Source of the DNA: Acinetobacter guerrae
GTDB lineage: Bacteria > Pseudomonadota > Gammaproteobacteria > Pseudomonadales > Moraxellaceae
Assembly: GCF_009372255.1 (NCBI RefSeq)
Contig: NZ_LXGN01000045.1
Coordinates: forward strand, 202,912-266,911
DNA length: 64,000 nucleotides
Direction: 5' to 3'
Numbering within the stretch: position 1 is the stretch's first letter; each line of letters starts with the position of its first letter. The notes under the pieces are model-generated. The model ran no database searches, was not told the DNA's origin, and saw only the letters and a program-made list of their open reading frames with translations. The translations under genes were made by a program, and so were the position numbers. Positions 9,162 to 18,658 of this stretch are shown piece after piece.

Positions 9162-10049
9162 ATGCGCATGACATTACGTCAGTTGGCTGTCTTTGTGGCA
9201 GTCGCTCAAGAAGGAACAGTAACCAAAGCCAGCGATGCAGTACGCCTCACACAGAGTGCTGCCAGCATGGCATTGGCTGACCTTGAAGATGGGTTAGGCG
9301 CTCCACTCTTTGATCGTCTAGGAAAACGTTTACAGCTCAATGACTTAGGTCGATTTTTATTGCCACAAGCTTTAGAAATTTTAGGTCGTTGTGAGGCTTT
9401 TGAACAAGCTGCTAAAGGTGAATTACAAAGTATAGATTTGCGTTTAGGCGCCACTTTGACCATCAGCGACTACTTAATCCCAGACCTCATGGCAGATTTT
9501 CTCCAAATTCATCCACAAGCACATTTACAGTTGCAAGTCGGTAATACACGCCAGATGATCGAAGCTGTCAATCAATTTCAGCTTGATTTAGCACTCATTG
9601 AAGGTTCCTGTCATTTACCACAATTACAATGTATCCATTGGCGGAATGACGAACTTGCTGTCTGCTGCTCGCCTGACCATCCTTTGGCTAAATTGGATCG
9701 AGCTTTAACACCTCAGGATTTTTTAAACGTAGAATGGATTTTACGTGAAGAAGGTTCAGGAACGCGCGAAGTCTTTGATAATGCCATTTTACAAGATGTT
9801 CCTGATGCCAATATCCGTCTCACACTGGGTCATAATGAAGCAATTTTAAAGATTGTAGCGGGCGGTTTAGGTATGTCCTGTATTTCTAGACTTGCCATTG
9901 AACCTTTAATTGAAAAAGGACAGTTGGTAATTTTAGAAACTCCTTTTTGGGAATTGACTCGTCCTCTGCACGTATTAGTGCATCGTCAAAAATATCAGGG
10001 GCCAGGTTTAAAAGCCTTTATGAATTTCTGTGAAAATCGTGTGAATTAA
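9162..10049 (+). CDS. finR: LysR-type regulator, FinR-like
   Basis: 295 residues with an N-terminal winged helix-turn-helix (about 1-60, with TLRQLAVFVAVAQEGTVTKA and the following SAAS recognition helix) and a C-terminal periplasmic-binding-like effector domain. In Pseudomonas, FinR is encoded next to and divergent from fprA and activates it under superoxide stress; the same layout here suggests the same role. The name rests on context plus family, not on a search. Start: ATG 9162; M3 is an alternative. Confidence 0.75.
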   Translation: MRMTLRQLAVFVAVAQEGTVTKASDAVRLTQSAASMALADLEDGLGAPLFDRLGKRLQLNDLGRFLLPQALEILGRCEAFEQAAKGELQSIDLRLGATLTISDYLIPDLMADFLQIHPQAHLQLQVGNTRQMIEAVNQFQLDLALIEGSCHLPQLQCIHWRNDELAVCCSPDHPLAKLDRALTPQDFLNVEWILREEGSGTREVFDNAILQDVPDANIRLTLGHNEAILKIVAGGLGMSCISRLAIEPLIEKGQLVILETPFWELTRPLHVLVHRQKYQGPGLKAFMNFCENRVN

Positions 10050-10070
10050 TTTCATTTATATACACGAAAT

Positions 10071-10104
10071 AAAAAACCCTTTCATATGAAAGGGTTTTTT
10101 ATAG
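10071..10104. terminator. Bidirectional terminator between finR and the TonB receptor
   Basis: A 30-base perfect palindrome, AAAAAACCCTTTCAT followed by its reverse complement. The stem is flanked by T runs on both strands, so it can terminate the LysR gene on the plus strand and the TonB receptor gene on the minus strand. Confidence 0.85.
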
Positions 10105-10114
10105 GAAGCATTAG

Positions 10115-12235
10115 TTAGAAATCAAATGTTACGCCGAGTTTATAAGTACGCGCCTCGCCAATAATCGCGTAATTATCATTGAATACACCAGCCCAGTACT
10201 TTTTATTGGCAACATTATCCACATTTGCTCTGAATGTCGTATCAACACCACCCACTTTAACTTTATAACTTGCACCCAAATCAAAAATTGTATAATCAGG
10301 TAGTTTAAGCGTATTGGCACTATTCAAATACTGATCACCAATATAACTCACGCGTGTATTTACATTTAATCCTTCAATCGTAGGAATTGCATAATCCAAA
10401 CCTAAAGAACCAGTAAATTTAGGAATACCGTAAATTGTATTGCCCTGATTGGTTAACGCTTTTTTATACTCAGCATCAATATAGGCCAAATTACCAATGA
10501 CATTTAAACCCTCTATAATATTACCTGAGAAAGACCACTCAATACCCCGACTACGTGTTTCAGCATCATCCGTTGTAATTTGAGTTTTCCCGTTTGCATC
10601 AGCAGCAGCAAATTTAGTCGTCATCAAATCTGGTTTTTCAATTTGATAGAACGCAAGCGTGTTTAACCAAGAGCCTAACTGATATTTGGCACCAAACTCA
10701 TACTGTTTAGTCTGAAAAGGAGCAAACATCTTTCTATAATTAACATCTGTTGAATAAATGGTGTCTGACAAATCCTTACCTTGAGACAATCCTTCTACGT
10801 AACTCGCATAGAAGGAAAGATTTTCTCCGAAAGGTTTAACCACGATGCCAATACTTGGTGATACTTTGTCATCACTATATTTAGTATTTGTGGTTAAAGC
10901 TTTAATATCCATATCCTGATAACGTGCACCTAAAATTAGTTGCAATTTATCATCTAGCATAGAAAGCTGATCTGTTAAGGTATAGCTCACATAAGTATTA
11001 TCAGCATAGGGTACGATAACTGGATAGGTAGATGGCATCGCACCATTTGTACTAGGATTATATAAATTAGTATTAAAACCAGAACTTGTTGCAGCTTTAT
11101 GTTGGCTATATTCTCTAGACAAATAATCTGCACGTAAGCCTAATGTGTGCTTAATAAAACCTGTTTCAAATTTCCCCTCGAAACCAGTATTTGCTGCAAA
11201 ATCATGTTCATTCGATCCTACGCGGTAGTATTGCGAAGTTGCAGCTCCTGTAGCTGCATTTTGTATGATCATGCGTGTGCCAAAAAGATGACCAGAATAG
11301 TCCTTTTCAGCATAACCCGCTCCCGCAAAAACCTTCCAATCAGGAGTAAACTTATACTCACCTGATAATCCTACATATTGGCTATTTTGCTGTCCATGAA
11401 TATTAGAAAAATAGTTATTGTCACCTGCTGGTGCTGCAATTACTTGCTTAATTGTTCCCATCGAGACCATAGCAGGTGAACCATCTTCACGCTTGTCACG
11501 TAAGGCATATGCATCAAAATTAATTTTTAATTTGTCTGTTGTGTAGTCAAGAGCAATAACGCCTGATGCATTTTTGTCATCCATACCATCAATGATATGT
11601 TCACCTTGTCCATAAGATGCGCTAGCCCGAGCGCCAAATTCTTTATTTTCACCAAAACGACGAGCAATATCAAAACCAGACTTATAATATCCACCATCTT
11701 CGTACATCGCTGAAACTTGGGTAAGGTCTTTATTTGCACGTTTAGTTTGTACCATTACTACACCACCAACACTACCAGCAGGAGCCATCCCCGCCACTAA
11801 TGCATTTGGGCCTTTAAGTAGTGTAATGGAGTCCAAAATATCTGTTGGAATACGTCCTGTTGGAGCCATTCCAAATAGACCATTTAAGTTATAATCTTCA
11901 AAACCTACAGAGAAACCACGAATCTGGATATTTTCATTTAAATGCCCAGCATTTGTCGTTTCACGAACACTTGGATCATTTCTCAGTACTTCTGATACTG
12001 TGGAGGCTTGTTGATCCTGAATTATTTGATCTGAATAAGTCGTTACAGAAAAAGGCGTATTTATCGTTGATTTTTCACCTAAACTTCCCAGATTAGCTTT
12101 TTTCTTTAATTTCCCAGAAGCGTAGCTATCCTGTTGATCTGCTTTAACAGTGATCGTTGGTAGTACAACACTTTCATCTGCAAAAGCAAATGCTGGAAGA
12201 GCGATTAAAGATAAAAATAAAATATTCTTTTTCAT
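10115..12235 (-). CDS. TonB-dependent siderophore receptor
   Basis: About 706 residues. A signal peptide (MKKNILFLSLIALPAFAFA), a TonB-box-like stretch (VLPTITVKA) and a plug domain with the QIRGF and LKGPNALV…GSVGGVV pattern are followed by a long beta-barrel ending in an aromatic residue (GVTFDF). It brings a ferric siderophore across the outer membrane using TonB energy; which siderophore cannot be told. I start it at ATG 12235, which gives a proper signal peptide and has a GGGGAA ribosome-binding site; an upstream in-frame start at 12262 would spoil the signal peptide. It lies downstream of and in line with another receptor gene. Confidence 0.88.
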   Translation of the reverse strand: MKKNILFLSLIALPAFAFADESVVLPTITVKADQQDSYASGKLKKKANLGSLGEKSTINTPFSVTTYSDQIIQDQQASTVSEVLRNDPSVRETTNAGHLNENIQIRGFSVGFEDYNLNGLFGMAPTGRIPTDILDSITLLKGPNALVAGMAPAGSVGGVVMVQTKRANKDLTQVSAMYEDGGYYKSGFDIARRFGENKEFGARASASYGQGEHIIDGMDDKNASGVIALDYTTDKLKINFDAYALRDKREDGSPAMVSMGTIKQVIAAPAGDNNYFSNIHGQQNSQYVGLSGEYKFTPDWKVFAGAGYAEKDYSGHLFGTRMIIQNAATGAATSQYYRVGSNEHDFAANTGFEGKFETGFIKHTLGLRADYLSREYSQHKAATSSGFNTNLYNPSTNGAMPSTYPVIVPYADNTYVSYTLTDQLSMLDDKLQLILGARYQDMDIKALTTNTKYSDDKVSPSIGIVVKPFGENLSFYASYVEGLSQGKDLSDTIYSTDVNYRKMFAPFQTKQYEFGAKYQLGSWLNTLAFYQIEKPDLMTTKFAAADANGKTQITTDDAETRSRGIEWSFSGNIIEGLNVIGNLAYIDAEYKKALTNQGNTIYGIPKFTGSLGLDYAIPTIEGLNVNTRVSYIGDQYLNSANTLKLPDYTIFDLGASYKVKVGGVDTTFRANVDNVANKKYWAGVFNDNYAIIGEARTYKLGVTFDF

Positions 12236-12282
12236 ATTATTTCCCCATAAAAATTGGGCCAATTATATAAGATAAAATTTCA

Positions 12283-12301
12283 AATGAGAATAAAAACGAT
12301 T
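12283..12301 (-). promoter_or_regulatory. Possible Fur-like half-site upstream of the TonB receptor
   Basis: The motif AATGAGAAT (12283-12291) matches one arm of the Fur 7-1-7 site, but the other arm is poor. Its position about 50 bp upstream of the receptor start fits iron repression. Weak on sequence alone. Confidence 0.3.
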
Positions 12302-12371
12302 ATAAATTAAATTATCTTTTCTGTTTTTCTAAACAGCAGCATAAAGTAGCTACTGTTTAGCTCATCTATAC

Positions 12372-14549
12372 TTAGAACTTATAGTTCATCGAAAGAATGT
12401 AAGTCCGTGGATCACCATATGTTGCGTTTGAAACATTTAAGTGATACTCCTCGTCCCCCACATTATTGACATTAATACCCAAAGCAAAATCATTGGTCAC
12501 TTGGTACTTAGCCATTAAGTCTATGACTGCAAAAGAACCTTGTTTATTTGCATCATAAGCCGCACCAGACAGAGATGCATCTACAATTTCACTTTGCCAT
12601 CTTACGCCTCCACCAACTTTTATTTTCTCATCTAAAACTGGAAGTTTGTAAGTCGTGTAAAGTTTAAACTGTTGTTTTGGATAATCACGATAAATCGTCT
12701 CGCCATTAGATTTAGTTTTTGCGTATGTATAACCAGTCTGTATATTCCAATTTGGAAGAATTTGTCCGTTTGCTTCTACTTCAAAACCTTCAGTTTTGGC
12801 TTTTACACCTTCGTAAATACTCTCTCCAATATGTGGACCATCATCAAAACTACCCACATATTTTGCGAAATCTTTTAGTCTGGATTGAAAGTAAGCAGCG
12901 GTTAAATTTAGCTGGTTTTCATAAAATGCTGCTTTCAAACCACCTTCATAGCTATCTCCTTGAACAGGTTCTAGTACAGCATAATTTGCATTTCGTTCTG
13001 ACTGTGGCATAAATATATTGGTATAGCTTGCATAAGCAGTTAGATTTTGAGTTAAATCAAATGTCAGGCCTGCATATGGTGAAGCTTTATTTTTTGAAAA
13101 GTCAGCCGTTGTCTCGTTAGCTGTTGTTTCTTTATAGTCATAGCCTAAACCACGCACACCCAATATAAGGTGTAATCGATCTGTCGGATTTAAACGAGTC
13201 GCAGCGTAATAACCATATTGCGACATATCTGTTGTATTTTTTGTTCCTGTATTTGTATACAAGCTTGCTGGAACAGGAATATTACCATTCCATGTATCAA
13301 GGTTAACCCAATCTGAACCAATTGCCCGATTATAATAAGGATCATCCGCCTGCACATTTTGGTAGCTAGCACCAACCATCATTTGATGCTCACGACCAAA
13401 AAGCTGATAAGGTCCAGATGCAGAAAGATCAAGTCCATGTAACTCTGGTTGGAGTTTTTGATAACCCGCCGTGACTCGACCAGTATTATTGGCATAATTT
13501 GCCGTACGTCCTGGATTTGACCCAACAACAGCATATACTGCATCTGTATCTTGGGTTAAATAATTATAATTTGCTTGGACATTCCAGCCATTTTCGAAGC
13601 GATGTTCTAATTCAACAAAAGCATTAATTGTATCTACATTTCCATAAGCCCAACGTGCTGCGGAATTATCTTCACGATCTCGAGTACTGAATACACCATT
13701 ACTATAATTGGTAAACCCATGAACACTTAAGCCTTTAGATTTGGCACGTTGATATAAAGCACCGACGTTTAAAGTTGTATTAGCATCTAAATCAGCGCCT
13801 AAAGTGGTATAAAACAACCCAGAATTAGAATCACCCCAATCCATAAATGAGTCGTCATCATCATAAGATACAACAGTACGACCTCGAATAGTTCCAGATT
13901 CATTCAATGGTGTCTGTGCATCTACAACCGTACGGAATCCTGCCCATTTATCATCAAAAGAAGATGTACTTAGATTAATACTACCTGTTGAAACTTTCGA
14001 GGTTGCAAGTTTTCGACTTAAGTTAACTGCTGCGCTGGGATACCCCACGCCTGAAGTTAAGCCAGTCGCACCTTTTACAACTGTAACATTTTCATAGATG
14101 GCAGGATCCAATGTACTCATCGACATACCAGTACGACCCGTTGTTACAGGTGTTGAAACAACGCCATCAATCAAAAAATTGTTTACTTTAGAACCACGTG
14201 CATAATAACTTGCATATTCTCCGCCAGTACCTACTGCACCTGCAGCACCATAACGTTGTTGGTAAATACCTGGCGTTTGATCCAACACTTCACTCAGTGC
14301 TTTTAATTGTTGATCTTGTATTTGTTCCGCAGTAATGACACTCACTGACTGAGGTGTATCTTTCAGCGCCAAATCCATTTTGGTTGCAGATTTAGATTTT
14401 TTAACGGTATAACCTTGCTGATCTTGATCGTCTGCTTTCAGTTTTATCGTCGGTAAGATATCTTCAGCGTGAATAAAACTACTACCAGCCGCCATGAACA
14501 TCATAACTGAAATTGTACGGGCTAATATTTTGGGTTGAGTATTAAACAT
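12372..14549 (-). CDS. TonB-dependent siderophore receptor, FhuE-like
   Basis: 725 residues with a signal peptide ending …SSFIHA, TonB box (ILPTIKLKA), plug domain with TPQSVSVIT, YYARGSKVNNFLIDGV and VVKGATGL…PSAAVNLSRK, and a barrel ending in Phe (MNYKF). The plug pattern, with DTPQSVSV and the long RG…FLIDG motif, is the kind seen in receptors for hydroxamates such as coprogen and rhodotorulic acid (FhuE). Substrate is inferred. A good Fur-like site sits about 45-60 bp upstream of the start. Confidence 0.87.
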   Translation of the reverse strand: MFNTQPKILARTISVMMFMAAGSSFIHAEDILPTIKLKADDQDQQGYTVKKSKSATKMDLALKDTPQSVSVITAEQIQDQQLKALSEVLDQTPGIYQQRYGAAGAVGTGGEYASYYARGSKVNNFLIDGVVSTPVTTGRTGMSMSTLDPAIYENVTVVKGATGLTSGVGYPSAAVNLSRKLATSKVSTGSINLSTSSFDDKWAGFRTVVDAQTPLNESGTIRGRTVVSYDDDDSFMDWGDSNSGLFYTTLGADLDANTTLNVGALYQRAKSKGLSVHGFTNYSNGVFSTRDREDNSAARWAYGNVDTINAFVELEHRFENGWNVQANYNYLTQDTDAVYAVVGSNPGRTANYANNTGRVTAGYQKLQPELHGLDLSASGPYQLFGREHQMMVGASYQNVQADDPYYNRAIGSDWVNLDTWNGNIPVPASLYTNTGTKNTTDMSQYGYYAATRLNPTDRLHLILGVRGLGYDYKETTANETTADFSKNKASPYAGLTFDLTQNLTAYASYTNIFMPQSERNANYAVLEPVQGDSYEGGLKAAFYENQLNLTAAYFQSRLKDFAKYVGSFDDGPHIGESIYEGVKAKTEGFEVEANGQILPNWNIQTGYTYAKTKSNGETIYRDYPKQQFKLYTTYKLPVLDEKIKVGGGVRWQSEIVDASLSGAAYDANKQGSFAVIDLMAKYQVTNDFALGINVNNVGDEEYHLNVSNATYGDPRTYILSMNYKF

Positions 14550-14591
14550 TAAATGTACCCCTGTATAAAATTAGCGCAATCCTATCTCAAT

Positions 14592-14606
14592 TGATAACAA
14601 TTATCA
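14592..14606 (-). promoter_or_regulatory. Fur box upstream of the FhuE-like receptor
   Basis: TGATAAC A ATTATCA is a near-perfect 7-1-7 inverted repeat (consensus TGATAAT-n-ATTATCA, one mismatch), 43 bp upstream of the receptor start. It predicts repression by Fe-Fur. Confidence 0.75.
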
Positions 14607-14765
14607 CTAACATTATTCATATTATCTCCATAGTTATAATTGTATTTTATTATTCACCTGAGGTAGTAAATAATTATTTCCATTTAATATTTATTATAAA
14701 TTTAAGGTTATTTTAATTTTAAAATAAATTAAACAATAATTTTGATGACACCCCTAACTTTTTTT

Positions 14766-14790
14766 CAAAAAAAAGCCACCAAACGGCGGC
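14766..14790 (-). terminator. upp terminator
   Basis: On the minus strand GCCGCC, loop GTTT, GGTGGC (one G-T pair) followed by a run of eight T's, 18 bp after the upp stop. T's on the other side could let it work in both directions. Confidence 0.75.
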
Positions 14791-14807
14791 GTTTTTTAAC
14801 AAAGCTT

Positions 14808-15443
14808 TTAATCTTTTTGGACACTGCCAAAGATTTTGTCTCCAGCATCTCCAAGACCAGGAACAATATAACCTTGAGCATTCAGACCTTCATCAATAGA
14901 TGCGGTATAAATTTCCACTTCGGGGTGCAATTCCTGCACTTTTTTAATGCCTTCTGGAGCAGCAACCAAAATCATAACTCGAATATCTTTACAACCACTG
15001 GCCTTTAACACATCAATCGCAGCAACAAGTGAGCTACCCGTCGCTAACATTGGGTCGATAATCATCGCAATACGATTCGCTACATCAGGAACTAATTTTT
15101 TATAATACGTTCGTGCCTGTAACGTTTCTTCATCACGCTCCAGTCCTAGTACACTTACTTTGGCACTTGGAATCAGGTTAAGTACGCCTTCTAGCATACC
15201 AATGCCTGCGCGTAGAATTGGAACAATGGTAATTTTTTTACCCGCGATACGTTGAGTGGTGACTGTGCCAGCCCAACCAGAGATTTCATGATCAACCAAT
15301 TGTAAATCTTTTGTCGCTTCATAGGTCAGAAGCATCGTGACTTCCTGAGCAAGTTCACGAAAATTTTTTGTGCTGATATCCGAACGTCGCAATAAGCCAA
15401 GTTTATGACGAATGAGAGGATGACGGATTTCTTGAATGGGCAC
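14808..15443 (-). CDS. upp: Uracil phosphoribosyltransferase
   Basis: 211 residues, close to the E. coli length. The PRPP-binding motif [12 protein letters not shown] lies near residues 127-138 and the C-terminal uracil-binding region [12 protein letters not shown] is intact. It converts uracil and PRPP to UMP in pyrimidine salvage, in the cytoplasm. It follows the nuo operon's 3' end on the same strand's upstream side but is separated from it by different promoters and terminators: a TATAAT-like -10 (15478-15483, minus strand) lies 35-40 bp upstream of its start. Confidence 0.95.
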   Translation of the reverse strand: MPIQEIRHPLIRHKLGLLRRSDISTKNFRELAQEVTMLLTYEATKDLQLVDHEISGWAGTVTTQRIAGKKITIVPILRAGIGMLEGVLNLIPSAKVSVLGLERDEETLQARTYYKKLVPDVANRIAMIIDPMLATGSSLVAAIDVLKASGCKDIRVMILVAAPEGIKKVQELHPEVEIYTASIDEGLNAQGYIVPGLGDAGDKIFGSVQKD

Positions 15444-15504
15444 GGGAGAACACCTAAAACAACATTAAACTTGATATATTATAAATAGTTTTGCTGACGA
15501 AAAT

Positions 15505-15536
15505 TAAAAAACCTCCACGAATGGAGGTTTTTTTTG
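15505..15536. terminator. nuo operon terminator
   Basis: AAAAAACCTCCA (15505-15516), loop CGAA, TGGAGGTTTTTTTT. It lies 14 bp beyond the nuoN stop and has T or A runs on both sides, so on the minus strand it ends the 15-kb nuo transcript. Confidence 0.85.
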
Positions 15537-15549
15537 TTAAAACACAAGC

Positions 15550-17046
15550 TTAATGCTGTTGTGATAACACAAAATGTAAAGGTGATAAAATCTCGCCTTC
15601 TAAGGCTAGTTTAATCACTGGATCTGGATAGATACCAATAATTAAAACCAATGCAGCGGCAGCCAAGACCATGATTCCACCTACTTTTTGCCCCCAATGC
15701 TTATCCGCATCGATACGAGGAACATCAGGAGGTGTCATATACATTACAACCATCACACGTAAATAGTAGTACAAGCCAATCCCACTACCCACAATAATCA
15801 TGGCTGCAAGGAACCAATGCTGAGTCGTTACCGCAGCCATCACCACAAGGAACTTACCAATAAAGCCTGCGGTCAATGGAATACCAGCCAGTGACAACAT
15901 CATTACGGTTAAAGTCGCAGTTAATACAGGACGACGCCAGAATAAACCACGATAATCCGCAAGACTTTCTGCTTCATCGACATTATTGTATGGACTAGAC
16001 ATCAGAGCAACCGCACCAAATGCACCAATTGTAGTCAGCACATACGTCACGACATACACTGTGACGCTACCTAAACTTGCATAGGTCATGCTAATAAGTG
16101 CAATCAACAGATAACCAAAATGGGCAATCGATGAATAACCTAGAATACGCTTTAGGTTCACCTGACGTACTGCAAGTAAGTTACCCACTAAAATTGATAG
16201 AACTGCAATAATGGTTAAGATGGTGACGAGTGAATCAACAAGGATAGCACCAGAGGTCAACATGTAGCGCACAAATAGACCAATCGTTGCCACCTTAGCC
16301 GCAGAAGCTAAGAAAGTCGCGATCGGTGCAGGCGCACCTGCATAAACATCTGGTGTCCATTTGTGAAATGGGGCTAATGATAGCTTGAATGCGACAGCAA
16401 AGATAATCAGTGCTAGGCCTAAAATCACCATTGGCTGACGAATCGCATTAAATAATGCCTGTACAGAATCATAGAATGATAATGAACCTGTATAAGCATA
16501 AATATATGCCATACCCATCAACAGCATTGCAGATGCCGTTGCAGAAAGTACAAGGTACTTCACACCAGCTTCAAGCGAGCGACTACGCTGGTAAGTATAG
16601 GCAAGCAAGCCATATACAGGAATCGACATTAATTCAAGACTAATGAAGAAAGAAGCGTAATGTGCGCTTGCAACCATGAGCATTGCACCTGACACCGAGA
16701 TCAGAAGCAATAAATATAGTTCTTCGCGATTATCTTTGTAGGTTTCAATATATGCATGCGACAAGGTACAGCATGCAAGTGAAGCCACAATAATAAGTAA
16801 TTGGTAAATCAGTGTAAACGGATCCACCATAAACATTCCCATGACATTGGAAGGTACGAAATGACCACCAAACATTGTCAAAAGAATATAAGCTGCAGCA
16901 AGGTTTAGACCCACCACTGAAGCTGTTGCAATTAAATTATGATTACGTTTAATTGCAATCAGAATCATCACGACGACTGCGGTCAATGCCACAATCATCA
17001 CGGGTGCCAAAGGCATAAGCTGAGAAAAAGACATTGTGAAGTTCAT
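15550..17046 (-). CDS. nuoN: NADH-quinone oxidoreductase subunit N
   Basis: 498 residues and about 14 hydrophobic helices, one of three antiporter-like proton-pumping subunits in the membrane arm of complex I. The proton_antipo_M core motifs are present, including LELMSIPVYGLLAY with the conserved Glu, KYLVLSATASA, and the Lys-bearing LSLAPFHKWTPDVY. It is the last gene of the nuo operon, 3 bp after nuoM, and is followed by a strong terminator. Confidence 0.95.
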   Translation of the reverse strand: MNFTMSFSQLMPLAPVMIVALTAVVVMILIAIKRNHNLIATASVVGLNLAAAYILLTMFGGHFVPSNVMGMFMVDPFTLIYQLLIIVASLACCTLSHAYIETYKDNREELYLLLLISVSGAMLMVASAHYASFFISLELMSIPVYGLLAYTYQRSRSLEAGVKYLVLSATASAMLLMGMAYIYAYTGSLSFYDSVQALFNAIRQPMVILGLALIIFAVAFKLSLAPFHKWTPDVYAGAPAPIATFLASAAKVATIGLFVRYMLTSGAILVDSLVTILTIIAVLSILVGNLLAVRQVNLKRILGYSSIAHFGYLLIALISMTYASLGSVTVYVVTYVLTTIGAFGAVALMSSPYNNVDEAESLADYRGLFWRRPVLTATLTVMMLSLAGIPLTAGFIGKFLVVMAAVTTQHWFLAAMIIVGSGIGLYYYLRVMVVMYMTPPDVPRIDADKHWGQKVGGIMVLAAAALVLIIGIYPDPVIKLALEGEILSPLHFVLSQQH

Positions 17047-17049
17047 GGC

Positions 17050-18657
17050 TTATTGGATCTCCACATTACTAAGCTGAGTTGCTGCTTGCTGAGTCAGGTC
17101 AACCACGGGTTGCACAGGACTATAGCTGTTGGCCAACCATTGCATGCTTGAGTGAGACATGTCGAGGAAAGTTTGAGGATATAGACCTAACCAAACCAAT
17201 CCAATCAAACAGATCATCAAAATACTCAATTCACGCAAATTCAAATCTTTGAGTGGTAGAGTATATTTTTGTTTCTGTTCTGCATTTGGCTCACCAAACA
17301 AGGCTTTATGAATCAAAATCAGACCATATAGACCAGCAAATACTAAACTGATCGCAGCAATAATTGTGAACACAGGATATTTATTAAATGATCCCATCAA
17401 TATCAGGAATTCACCAATAAAGTTACCTAAGCCAGGAATACCAACCAAAGCTGCAACAAAGAACATCAGGAAGAATGGTAAATATTGAAGCTGTCCACGT
17501 AATCCGCCCATTAAACGTAAATCACGTGTATGCAAACGTTCATAGACCTGCCCAGACATAATAAACAATGCAGCAGATGAAAGACCGTGCGCCAACATCA
17601 TGATCATAAGACCTTGATAAGTCAGCAGATTACCCGCATAAATCGCAAGAAGCACAAAGCCCATATGTGAAATCGAGGTATAAGCAAGCAGACGTTTCAT
17701 ATCAGTTTGTTGATATGCACACCATGCGCCGTAAAAGATACCAATCAAACCAAGAATAATTGCGATATCTGCAAATTGTGCCGAAGCTGCTGGAAAGAAT
17801 GGGATCACAAAGCGAAGCAAACCATAAGCAGCGGTTTTAATCAAAATACCCGCTAAGTCTACAGAACCTGCTGTAGGTGCTTGAGCATGCGCATCTGGTA
17901 GCCAGCCATGTAATGGGAATACGGGTAATTTCACCGCAAAACCGATAAACATACACACCATAAAGGCATAAGCAACAGCAGGAGCTTGTTGGTCAAGTGT
18001 GTTCGCGACTGCAAGCAAGTAGTTATAATCAAACCCAATTGAACCCGTCATCATGTAACCATAGACGACAAGACCCAAAATACCAATCAGCATGATTAAA
18101 CCAGCAATCTGGGTATAAAGGAAGAATTTGGTTGCTGCGTAAACACGTGATTTACCATCTGCACCACGGTGTCCCCAAAGCGCAATCAGGAAGTAAATTG
18201 GAACTAGCATCATCTCCCAGAAGAAGAAGAACAGGAACAAATCAACTGCAAGGAAAACCCCGATGACACCACCTAAAGACCATAATAGGTTTAAGTGGAA
18301 GAAACCCACATTTTTCTGGATTTCACCCCATGAACAACCTACAGCCAAAACACCAAGCAATGCAGTCAAGCCAACCATTAATAATGATAAACCATCGACA
18401 GCAAGGTGAATGTTAATTCCTAAAGTCTGAATCCAAGGTAAATTAAACTCAGCTGACCAAGTTGGAACACGAGCACCTAGTTCATAATGAAATTGACCAC
18501 TTTGCCAAAGTGCAAGCGTCAAGCCCAAAGTCACCAGCATACCAATTAATGCAATCCAGCGTGGTAAATGCTGATCAAGTTTATCGACCAACCAGCAAAT
18601 AAAACCAGCAATGAAAGGAACTAAAATCAGCGCGGGTAAAATTAAATTGTTTTCCAT
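17050..18657 (-). CDS. nuoM: NADH-quinone oxidoreductase subunit M
   Basis: 535 residues, an antiporter-like proton channel of complex I. Conserved elements seen are FFFWEMMLVPIYFLIALWG (key Glu), KFFLYTQIAG, and KLPVFPLHGWLPDAHAQAPT (key Lys and His). Length agrees with the family (about 510). It starts 1 bp after the nuoL stop, which indicates tight translational linkage. Confidence 0.95.
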   Translation of the reverse strand: MENNLILPALILVPFIAGFICWLVDKLDQHLPRWIALIGMLVTLGLTLALWQSGQFHYELGARVPTWSAEFNLPWIQTLGINIHLAVDGLSLLMVGLTALLGVLAVGCSWGEIQKNVGFFHLNLLWSLGGVIGVFLAVDLFLFFFFWEMMLVPIYFLIALWGHRGADGKSRVYAATKFFLYTQIAGLIMLIGILGLVVYGYMMTGSIGFDYNYLLAVANTLDQQAPAVAYAFMVCMFIGFAVKLPVFPLHGWLPDAHAQAPTAGSVDLAGILIKTAAYGLLRFVIPFFPAASAQFADIAIILGLIGIFYGAWCAYQQTDMKRLLAYTSISHMGFVLLAIYAGNLLTYQGLMIMMLAHGLSSAALFIMSGQVYERLHTRDLRLMGGLRGQLQYLPFFLMFFVAALVGIPGLGNFIGEFLILMGSFNKYPVFTIIAAISLVFAGLYGLILIHKALFGEPNAEQKQKYTLPLKDLNLRELSILMICLIGLVWLGLYPQTFLDMSHSSMQWLANSYSPVQPVVDLTQQAATQLSNVEIQ

Positions 18658-18658
18658 T

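Noticed and set aside
12329..12360. Hairpin CTAAACAG…CTGTTTAG after the FhuE-like gene as terminator
   Set aside because: On the gene's strand the stem is followed by A's, not T's, so it is a poor intrinsic terminator.
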